Assembly: GCA_013138755.1 (NCBI GenBank)
Contig: WTCC01000226.1
Coordinates: forward strand, 1 to 7,783
Reading direction: 5' to 3'
Length of the DNA: 7,783 nt
DNA from: Gammaproteobacteria bacterium
GTDB lineage: Bacteria; Pseudomonadota; Gammaproteobacteria; SZUA-229
Of this stretch, positions 1-5,531 are shown one piece after another (position 1 is the first letter of the stretch; every line of letters begins with the position of its first letter). A program made the position numbers and the translations under genes. Under the pieces are notes generated by a model. It saw only the letters and a list, made by a program, of their open reading frames with translations, made no database searches and had not been told where the DNA came from.

Positions 1-874
1 TCATGCTCTGCCCTATCATCGCGCAGCCACCCATACCACCAAACATACCAGTTACCGTATTAGCGATACCCTGACCGATGCATTCCCGATTTCCACGACC
101 ACGGGTACCGGTAATATCATCGATCAAACTGAGGGTTAATAACGACTCAATCAAACCCACCGCAGCAAGAATGATTGAATAAGGAAGAATAATTTTCAGT
201 GTTTCTAAATTGAATGCCACATCAGGAAGATGAAACGAAGGAAAGCTGCCTTTGATCGATGCCAGATCACCCACTGTATTGGTATTAACGTCTAAGCCAA
301 TCACTATCAAAGAAACCACGATAATCGCAGCCAGTGATGAAGGAAAAGCAGTGGTTAGTTTTGGCAAGAAATAAATAATAGACATAGTTAATGCGATAAG
401 GCCACCAAACACCATCATGTCTTGCCCTGCTAACCATTCACCATTACTTCCTGGTATCTGAAAATGCGGTACCTGTGCCAGAAAGATAACAATGGCCAAA
501 CCATTCACAAAACCCAACATCACAGGGTGCGGCACGATGCGTATATATTTCCCAAGTTTTAATAACCCGGCGACAACTTGAATGAGTCCTGTCAGAACGA
601 CCGCAGCAAAAAGATACTCAACGCCATGCTGCGCGACCAGAGCGACCATGACCACTGCCATCGCGCCTGTTGCGCCAGAGATCATCCCTGGGCGACCGCC
701 AAATATTGAAGCCAGCAAACCAACCATAAAGGCAGCATACAAACCCACTAGAGGATCTACCCCAGCGACAAAAGCAAATGCCACCGCCTCAGGAACCAAT
801 GCCAATGCAACGGTTAGGCCGGACAGGATTTCATTTTGAAAACAGACGCGATTTTGACACCCCAACTGGAACAT
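1..874 (-). CDS. SulP family inorganic anion transporter, N-terminal 291 residues (runs off left edge)
   Basis: This is a secondary carrier of the SulP family (TC 2.A.53), an inner-membrane protein that moves sulfate, bicarbonate or related anions. The reading frame is open without a stop from 874 to base 1. The N-terminal carrier motif is visible at about residues 18-32 ([15 protein letters not shown]), followed by a GLYAAF segment, several hydrophobic helices, and a conserved block at about 240-291 with [19 protein letters not shown] and then [13 protein letters not shown]. That last block resembles the YbaR-like bacterial branch more than the STAS-bearing sulfate permeases, and differs clearly from the neighbour at 1085-2854. 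The ATG at 874 is chosen because GAGG lies five bases upstream (880-883). The C-terminus, including any STAS domain, lies outside the window. The family call is firm; the substrate is unknown. Confidence 0.93.
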   Translation of the reverse strand, partial: MFQLGCQNRVCFQNEILSGLTVALALVPEAVAFAFVAGVDPLVGLYAAFMVGLLASIFGGRPGMISGATGAMAVVMVALVAQHGVEYLFAAVVLTGLIQVVAGLLKLGKYIRIVPHPVMLGFVNGLAIVIFLAQVPHFQIPGSNGEWLAGQDMMVFGGLIALTMSIIYFLPKLTTAFPSSLAAIIVVSLIVIGLDVNTNTVGDLASIKGSFPSFHLPDVAFNLETLKIILPYSIILAAVGLIESLLTLSLIDDITGTRGRGNRECIGQGIANTVTGMFGGMGGCAMIGQSM

Positions 875-879
875 ACTGA

Positions 880-883
880 CCTC
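880..883 (-). promoter_or_regulatory. Ribosome binding site of the left SulP gene
   Basis: GAGG on the minus strand sits five bases before the ATG at 874. It fixes the start of a gene whose remainder is cut by the window edge. Confidence 0.6.
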
Positions 884-1012
884 GAAAGATGACGGCTATG
901 GTAAAAGGCGCGAATAGTATCAAATTAGCAATGACTAATATATATCACCAATGGCCAAAATCAGGCCTGCGAGGAAAGAAGGATCAGATAATAGTAATCG
1001 CATGGCGATTTA

Positions 1013-1058
1013 TCTCGTTTCTCTGTACCACGAGCGGGTGCGTACGTGAGAAACGAGA
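1013..1058. repeat. Long hairpin between the two SulP genes
   Basis: The arms TCTCGTTTCTC (1013-1023) and GAGAAACGAGA (1048-1058) are perfect 11-base reverse complements. Inside them the stem can continue as GTAC (1025-1028) with GTAC (1042-1045), then CAC (1029-1031) with GTG (1038-1040), leaving a six-base loop. It lies 26 bases beyond the stop codon of the upstream SulP gene in the direction of transcription. No T-run follows on either strand, so it is not a classic intrinsic terminator. It could be an mRNA-stabilising or processing hairpin between cistrons, an operator, or a dispersed repeat unit. Confidence 0.8.
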
Positions 1059-1084
1059 GCTGAATATAACGGATGTAAAAATGT

Positions 1085-2854
1085 TTAGATGGACTGCGGC
1101 ATACGCTTCATCGGGCATGCCGAACCCGTAGCGTCTAATTCCAGTCGTTTATATATTTCATCTAACGCATAATCTTCATTAGAAAAAATATTCTGTTCGC
1201 CGATAACCTCATACAGGCCGGTGGACATCATCACCTGTAGTATCTGACGTTTCAAACCACTAAATACGATCGTCACACCACTGTCCTGCAAACGCTCGAC
1301 TAGATGATGCAGCACTTCTTCGCCTGAGGCGTCCATCTGGTTAATGGCATCACCAACGACCAATAAAAATTTAGCTTTTGGATAAGTAGCAACCGCTTTC
1401 AGCATTGCATCTTCAAAGTATGAAACATTGGCAAAATACAATGACCCATCAAAGCGCACCGCAATGATATTCTCATCCGTCGGTAGATTTTCATTAATCT
1501 CGATATCACGTAATGTGCCATCTTTGTAACGACCTAACACTGCGACCCGAGGCTGCATAGTGCGGTACAGATAAAGACCGATAGCAAGCGTTGCTCCGAT
1601 AAGAATACCGTGGTCAAGTTTAGGTGCCGAAACGATCGTTGCGACAAAAGTAACCATAGCAGCGATGCCATCGTGTTTATTTGCCACCCAGATATGTTTT
1701 ACTGCCTTGAAGTTAATAAGACCAAACACTGCCATGATAACAACTGCAGCAAGTGTCGCTTTCGGCAAATGATACAGCAGCGGTGTCAGAAATAATAAAG
1801 TAATAACAACAATAATTGCTGTCACCACTGATGAAAACCCTGTTTTTGCCCCTGCATTGAAGTTAACTGCAGAACGAGAAAAAGAACCTGATGCTGGATA
1901 AGACTGAAAGAAACTACCACAGATATTACCCAGACCCTGACCGATAAGCTCCTGGTTAGGATCAATGCGATCTTTTGATTTGGCTGCCATGGCTTTAGCG
2001 ATCGATATTGCCTCCATAAAGCCAACCATGGCAATGATGATGGCACTGATGAATAAGCCAGAAAATGCCTCAAAACTAATCGCAGGCACTACAAAACCCG
2101 GCAGACCTTCCGGAATAGTACCAACAACCTTGCCACCCATTTCCTCAAAGCCGATCATATAACTGACCACGGTCGTACTCACGACCGCAACCAGAACACC
2201 GGGAATCTTAGGGGCATATTTTTTTATGCCGATCATGATAGCGAATGCGGCTATACCCATAAACAAAGTTTCCATATGCGTATCGCCCAAATTTTCTATC
2301 ACGCCAAGAATACGTACCGTCAGAAAATTATCGCTAGCACCACCCGGCATTTCGACACCAAAAACTTTAGATACCTGTGTTAGGCCAATAAATAATGCGG
2401 CTGCATTGGTAAACCCGACAATAACTGGGTGTGATAAAAAATTGACGACTGCACCGAGACGAAACATACCCAGTGAAAATTGAAACAGCCCCACCAACAG
2501 CGTTAAAAACATCGCAGTAGGAATATACAGCGCCAGGTACTCTTCCTGTGTGTAGTCAGCACCAAGCATTGGAATGACGACCGGCGTCAACATGGTTGCT
2601 GTCATCGTTGACACCACCGCCACAGGTCCTGTACCCAACTGCCGAGATGACCCCCAGAGTGCCGCCACAAACACAGGCACAAAAGCGATATACAAACCAT
2701 AAACCTCAGGCAGGCCAGCTAAAGTGGCGTAAGCCATCGATTGCGGAATCAATACAAGCGCCACCGTCAATCCAGCCACAAGGTCAGCACGCAGGATTTT
2801 CGGATCTTTTAATTCATGTATCCAGTTCAAAAAAGGGAAATATTTATTCCACAT
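1085..2854 (-). CDS. SulP family sulfate/bicarbonate-type permease with STAS domain
   Basis: This is a complete inner-membrane SulP carrier of 589 residues. The transport domain spans about residues 20-430. It has the classic N-terminal signature AGLTVALVLIPQSMAYA near residues 27-42, GLPEVYGLYIAFVP, and the conserved SYPASGSFSRSAVN block around 318-331. A STAS domain follows at about 460-572, starting near DENIIAVRFDGSLYFAN and containing INQMDASGEE, the site equivalent to the phosphorylatable loop of anti-sigma antagonists. Length and layout match typical bacterial SulP-STAS proteins. An in-frame TTG at 2866 would add four residues, but it overlaps the GAGAG Shine-Dalgarno (2860-2864), so the ATG at 2854 is preferred. 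The substrate is not decidable: the family includes sulfate, bicarbonate and dicarboxylate carriers. A second SulP gene of another subfamily follows after 210 bases. Confidence 0.95.
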   Translation of the reverse strand: MWNKYFPFLNWIHELKDPKILRADLVAGLTVALVLIPQSMAYATLAGLPEVYGLYIAFVPVFVAALWGSSRQLGTGPVAVVSTMTATMLTPVVIPMLGADYTQEEYLALYIPTAMFLTLLVGLFQFSLGMFRLGAVVNFLSHPVIVGFTNAAALFIGLTQVSKVFGVEMPGGASDNFLTVRILGVIENLGDTHMETLFMGIAAFAIMIGIKKYAPKIPGVLVAVVSTTVVSYMIGFEEMGGKVVGTIPEGLPGFVVPAISFEAFSGLFISAIIIAMVGFMEAISIAKAMAAKSKDRIDPNQELIGQGLGNICGSFFQSYPASGSFSRSAVNFNAGAKTGFSSVVTAIIVVITLLFLTPLLYHLPKATLAAVVIMAVFGLINFKAVKHIWVANKHDGIAAMVTFVATIVSAPKLDHGILIGATLAIGLYLYRTMQPRVAVLGRYKDGTLRDIEINENLPTDENIIAVRFDGSLYFANVSYFEDAMLKAVATYPKAKFLLVVGDAINQMDASGEEVLHHLVERLQDSGVTIVFSGLKRQILQVMMSTGLYEVIGEQNIFSNEDYALDEIYKRLELDATGSACPMKRMPQSI

Positions 2855-3102
2855 ACAAGCTCTCAACCATTCAAATAATTCTTATACAAAACCATGCGCA
2901 AGCACAGTGAGCCCAGCATTTACAACAACGGGGAACCAATCAAACAAACAGCACTATTTTTACCATAAAAAACGGCGCTCTACAAAGAACCACAGGTTTA
3001 ACTCAGAAATTGAGCAAATGAACTGAACGATGACTGATAATTTACGTAGATAACAAGATTAAGAACTGGATCGAGTGCCAGCAGCCAATATGGATAGTTA
3101 AT
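2855..3102. other. Intergenic region upstream of the STAS-type SulP gene
   Basis: This 248-base gap follows the deacylase gene and precedes the SulP gene on the minus strand. A minus-strand TATAAG (2881-2886) could be a -10 box for the SulP gene, but no good -35 box is correctly spaced from it. No terminator hairpin with a T-run was found after the deacylase stop codon. No RNA gene or long repeat is visible. Confidence 0.4.
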
Positions 3103-3573
3103 TTAGATGTGCTGGCTTATCTCACCATGCCGAGCATTACCCATTAAGTCCCTAAAGTCAGAACCACTGACGTGAATTAAGTCCATGTAATCACCCGCCT
3201 CAAAATAAACATCTCCACGTTCGTATAGACTGTTATCAAATATAACATCTATCCCATACGCTTTTCCGATCGGGGGAATTGCACCAACACTACAATCACG
3301 AAACAAGGCGTGTAGATCCTGCTCAGACGCCAGCACGATATAACGGTTAAAATGCTTTCGTAGCTTACCCAACTGGACATGATGTGTCGCAGGAACCACA
3401 GCTAAGATGTAACCATCTCCATTTTTCAGCACAACCGCCTTTGCCAGATTCTCACCTGACACATGAGCTTCGTTTGCAATATGCAAACTCGTCACGGCAT
3501 AGGGATGCTCAACTAAATCGTAATGCACACCGGCATTATCGAGATATTCCTTCAAAGTCATCGAAACAGCCAT
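3103..3573 (-). CDS. YbaK/ProX-domain aminoacyl-tRNA deacylase-like protein
   Basis: This 156-residue cytoplasmic protein consists of one YbaK/aminoacyl-tRNA-synthetase-associated domain. Proteins of this family hydrolyse mischarged tRNAs in trans, with a conserved lysine and a GxxPP loop in the active site. Both are visible: AKAVVLK at residues 44-50 and GAIPPIG at 97-103, followed by YGIDVIFDNSL (106-116) and YFEAGDYMDLIHVS (123-136). The N-terminal MTLKEYLDNAGVHYDLVEHP is typical. The start at 3573 is supported by an unusually long Shine-Dalgarno (3575-3584); an internal ATG at 3561 has no such support. It lies 33 bases after the two-membrane-segment gene, so the two are probably co-transcribed. 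Which amino acid and tRNA it edits cannot be read from the sequence, so no ybaK, proX or proXp-ala symbol is assigned. Confidence 0.9.
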   Translation of the reverse strand: MAVSMTLKEYLDNAGVHYDLVEHPYAVTSLHIANEAHVSGENLAKAVVLKNGDGYILAVVPATHHVQLGKLRKHFNRYIVLASEQDLHALFRDCSVGAIPPIGKAYGIDVIFDNSLYERGDVYFEAGDYMDLIHVSGSDFRDLMGNARHGEISQHI

Positions 3574-3574
3574 A

Positions 3575-3584
3575 GATCACCTCC
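3575..3584 (-). promoter_or_regulatory. Extended Shine-Dalgarno of the deacylase gene
   Basis: The minus strand reads GGAGGTGATC, which matches the usual proteobacterial 16S anti-Shine-Dalgarno over ten bases and sits directly before CT-ATG. It decides the start at 3573 and predicts strong translation or an independent ribosome entry for the second gene of the operon. Confidence 0.85.
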
Positions 3585-3606
3585 CTATTCGATAGCTGAT
3601 TATCAA

Positions 3607-4110
3607 CTACATGCCAAATGCATCCATGGACCGACTCACACCACCAACAACAGCTTCCGGATGTCGGTAATGAACAAAATTTTCGATTTCATTCACCCTA
3701 TTGCTCGCCACATCAACCATCAATAAGATTTTACCATGTGATAATGCATCAGCAAATTCAGATAGATGCACATCCGGAATACGCACAACGAACTGCTCAC
3801 CGGCAAAAAATGACACCACCATAATGGCAAATGCAGAAATAATCCAGATCAGCTCTCCATTGACCAGAGTAATGAGGAAAGCAATCATGGCTGCGGCAAA
3901 TATCAGTAGATTTAAATTCCATAAGATACTTTGTGCGCGAAATGCAGTACCGTTTATCTGTCGTTTAGTCACCTTAGGTAACGTTTTAAATTCACCCTTG
4001 AGTTTGATGGCGTGAATACGATGTTCAGAAATTTTTTGCGTAGCTAATTGATCGACAACGCGTTGCGCGTGCTCCTCATCGGGAAACAGAAAGAATAATC
4101 TTCGTAACAT
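3607..4110 (-). CDS. Small inner-membrane protein with two transmembrane segments, function unknown
   Basis: This 167-residue protein belongs to no family I can name with certainty. Residues 1-55 are soluble and start LRRLFFLFPDEEHAQRVV, which reads like the strand-helix opening of a small ferredoxin-like fold. Two hydrophobic segments follow at about 62-83 and 86-108, joined by a very short turn (VNGE). A second soluble part (109-167) contains RIPDVHLSEFADALSHGKI, then LLMVDV, and ends HPEAVVGGVSRSMDAFGM. Both soluble parts should therefore face the same side of the membrane, probably the cytoplasm. The layout recalls DUF1269/general-stress-17M-like membrane proteins, but this is only a resemblance. 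A GTG at 4152 is in frame, but the ATG at 4110 is preferred: it begins the compact fold and has a GGGGGGTG ribosome site just upstream (4115-4122). It is the first gene of an operon with the deacylase. Confidence 0.8.
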   Translation of the reverse strand: MLRRLFFLFPDEEHAQRVVDQLATQKISEHRIHAIKLKGEFKTLPKVTKRQINGTAFRAQSILWNLNLLIFAAAMIAFLITLVNGELIWIISAFAIMVVSFFAGEQFVVRIPDVHLSEFADALSHGKILLMVDVASNRVNEIENFVHYRHPEAVVGGVSRSMDAFGM

Positions 4111-4164
4111 AGCGCACCCCCCATCAGCCACACACCCAACTAAAATAACCACACACCGACTCTA

Positions 4165-4192
4165 ATAGTAAGAATCTAGCAATTGAAGTCAA
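4165..4192 (-). promoter_or_regulatory. Candidate promoter of the membrane protein-deacylase operon
   Basis: On the minus strand TTGACT (4187-4192, five of six consensus bases) is followed after 16 bases by TACTAT (4165-4170, four of six, keeping the important TA...T). Transcription would begin near 4158 and give a leader of about 48 bases before the ATG at 4110. Confidence 0.45.
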
Positions 4193-4204
4193 TAAAAAGC
4201 TCAA

Positions 4205-4291
4205 ATTACACTAACTTTTATTCTCTATAAAACGGTAAATATTTAGTTTCAGACCACGAATCAAAATAAAAATAAATATAATTAGTGTAAT
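4205..4291. repeat. Separated 10-base inverted repeat in the divergent promoter region
   Basis: ATTACACTAA (4205-4214) and its exact reverse complement TTAGTGTAAT (4282-4291) are separated by 67 bases. The left arm lies 12 bases upstream of the candidate -35 box of the leftward promoter. Two inverted copies of one site could bind the same regulator and allow looping. Chance occurrence in AT-rich DNA is also possible. Confidence 0.5.
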
Positions 4292-4383
4292 CAGCATGAT
4301 ACGGAACATAAAAAAAACATAAACCTGACAAATATACAGGCACAATCCTGAACCTTAAGAGCAAAAATAAGTCTTTTCTATAG

Positions 4384-4389
4384 TATAAT
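4384..4389 (+). promoter_or_regulatory. Candidate -10 box for gspC
   Basis: A consensus TATAAT would place transcription start near 4396, about 55 bases before the gspC ATG. No recognisable -35 box lies at 16-18 bases upstream and there is no extended TGN, so it may need an activator or may be a chance match in AT-rich DNA. Confidence 0.35.
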
Positions 4390-4450
4390 TAGTCAGTTAC
4401 ATCACTTTAAATAACGATTCCAAAATTTTAAGATATTTTCAGCAGTTAAC

Positions 4451-5371
4451 ATGTCGCCGATAAATCAGAAAATACAACGTTTTCTTCAAAGCACCTGGCC
4501 ACCGAAAGCTGCTAGCGCACTGCTTTTAATCTTATTTTCATGGTGGGCATTCGCTAATATTTTGCCGTTTTTTGAGGAAAAAGAGATTACTCAAGCCCCA
4601 CAAGTCGTAAAAACAACAAAAACACCTGAGCAATTTTCACTAAAAAATCTCGACTTGTTCGGCGAACCAGAAAAAAACAAAGCGGTTAATAAAACCAGTG
4701 AAGCCAAACAGACGAAGCTCAACCTCACCCTGAGAGGCGTACTAGCAACCGACGACCCTAAACAAGGCATTGCCCAGATACAAAACGCCAGAAAACTAGA
4801 ACGCCACTTTTCAGTAAGTGACTCAATCTTCGGACAAGCAACACTCGAAGAAGTCTATTCCGACAGAGTCATAATCTTACATAACGGGAATTACGAAACA
4901 TTGAAATTACCCGCAGAATTTCTTAGCAATAAACACTTTTTAGCCACGCAACTAAAACAAGAACAGAAAAAAATCGTCACTGATTTCCGTAAGTTGTTAG
5001 TCAATCGCAAAGGAATGGATCTGATAAAATTATTTGGCTTTGATACCGTATACAAAAATGGCGGTTTCTATGGTTTCAGCATTAAGGTGCTTGGCGAAGC
5101 AGGACAGAAAATGATCGATACACTCGGTGTTGAAGAAGGCGATATCATCGTTGCCGCAAATGGTCAACGTTTTGCAGAAAGCATAGAAGCAGTTAACAGT
5201 TTGACGAAATTAAAAACTGCCACAAAAATAAATGTTGAGATTGATCGCGAAGGTTCAATTTTATTTTTCGATCTGGAATTTGATGAAACGGTTACTGCTG
5301 ATGCCGCTTCAGACAACCCTGCTGCTCAACAGAAAAACACTAACAAACAAAAATCAGATAACTCAAAGTAA
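4451..5371 (+). CDS. gspC: Type II secretion system inner-membrane protein GspC
   Basis: This 306-residue protein has the full GspC layout. A short cytoplasmic N-terminus comes first, then one membrane segment at about residues 20-40 (AASALLLILFSWWAFANILP) and a periplasmic linker. The homology region at about 62-155 begins FSLKNLDLFGEP and continues with LNLTLRGVLAT and DSIFGQATLEEVYSDRVII. A C-terminal PDZ-like domain lies at about 205-277 (GFSIKVLG, then TLGVEEGDIIVAANGQRF). GspC links the inner-membrane platform to the GspD secretin through its homology region, and its PDZ domain is implicated in substrate recognition. The last 25 residues are a polar tail rich in Asn, Gln and Lys. The ATG has only weak ribosome-site similarity upstream, but it begins exactly where family members begin. 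gspD does not follow; gspC stands alone here, as lspC does in Legionella. A linker protein of a related pilus system is a less likely alternative. Confidence 0.9.
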   Translation: MSPINQKIQRFLQSTWPPKAASALLLILFSWWAFANILPFFEEKEITQAPQVVKTTKTPEQFSLKNLDLFGEPEKNKAVNKTSEAKQTKLNLTLRGVLATDDPKQGIAQIQNARKLERHFSVSDSIFGQATLEEVYSDRVIILHNGNYETLKLPAEFLSNKHFLATQLKQEQKKIVTDFRKLLVNRKGMDLIKLFGFDTVYKNGGFYGFSIKVLGEAGQKMIDTLGVEEGDIIVAANGQRFAESIEAVNSLTKLKTATKINVEIDREGSILFFDLEFDETVTADAASDNPAAQQKNTNKQKSDNSK

Positions 5372-5399
5372 AATACTTTGTCGAAAAATCTCTGCCTAC

Positions 5400-5433
5400 T
5401 GCGGGATTTCACTTGCACAGTGCGCGCATTTTT
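5400..5433 (+). terminator. Weak possible terminator after gspC
   Basis: TGCG (5400-5403) can pair with CGCA (5425-5428), enclosing an inner CACT (5410-5413) with AGTG (5419-5422), followed by five T residues (5429-5433). The stem is short with a 6-by-2 internal loop, so read-through into the next gene is likely even if it works. Confidence 0.25.
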
Positions 5434-5491
5434 AATCTTGAGGGACATAGTTCAAATTATTCGCGTGCCATCACACAATTAAAAAATACAA

Positions 5492-5497
5492 TATAAT
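5492..5497 (+). promoter_or_regulatory. Candidate -10 box for the ankyrin lipoprotein gene
   Basis: TATAAT lies 34 bases before the ATG at 5532, predicting a leader of about 28 bases. No good -35 box is found at normal spacing, and the sequence is AT-rich, so this is tentative. There is also no clear Shine-Dalgarno before this ATG. Confidence 0.3.
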
Positions 5498-5531
5498 CAA
5501 TTAATCTAAATAATTTTAAACAGAAAATACT

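Larger units (their letters stand above)
875..1084. other. Intergenic region between the two SulP genes
   Basis: These 210 bases separate two genes read leftward. They contain the hairpin at 1013-1058 and a 22-codon hydrophobic minus-strand reading frame (1003 to 935, starting MRLLLSDP) directly after it, with no convincing ribosome site. No clear promoter for the left SulP gene was found. The plus-strand frame across 889-1131 has no family features and runs into the neighbouring gene. Confidence 0.5.
4111..4450. other. AT-rich divergent intergenic region
   Basis: These 340 bases separate the leftward operon from gspC and contain no credible gene. They hold the candidate leftward promoter (4165-4192), a perfect -10 box for gspC (4384-4389), and the two arms of a 10-base inverted repeat (4205-4214 and 4282-4291). 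A short imperfect palindrome, CCTG-N9-CAGG, lies at 4324-4340. The stretch 4261-4320 is strongly A-rich on the plus strand, as expected of bendable promoter DNA. Confidence 0.6.

Noticed and set aside
889..1131. Plus-strand 80-codon frame across the SulP spacer
   Set aside because: It has no family features, overlaps the hairpin and the 3' end of the SulP gene on the other strand, and lacks a convincing ribosome site.
1822..2073. Minus-strand 83-codon frame within the STAS-type SulP gene
   Set aside because: It lies in another frame of the same strand, entirely inside the SulP coding sequence, with no independent support.
2961..2980. GC-rich GAGCGCCG followed by six T residues on the minus strand after the deacylase gene
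   Set aside because: There is a T-run but no upstream arm able to pair with the GC-rich stretch, so it is not an intrinsic terminator.
3007..3019. CTCA-GAAAT-TGAG stem in the gap before the SulP gene
   Set aside because: It has only four base pairs and no T-run, so it is too weak to be called a terminator.
3384..4015. Several short plus-strand frames opposite the deacylase and membrane-protein genes
   Set aside because: They are rich in His, Pro and Ser as expected of antisense shadows, and both minus-strand genes are well supported.
4324..4340. CCTG-N9-CAGG palindrome resembling a LexA box
   Set aside because: The gammaproteobacterial LexA site needs CTGT-N8-ACAG; the left half here reads CTGA and the symmetry is only four bases, so it is not called.
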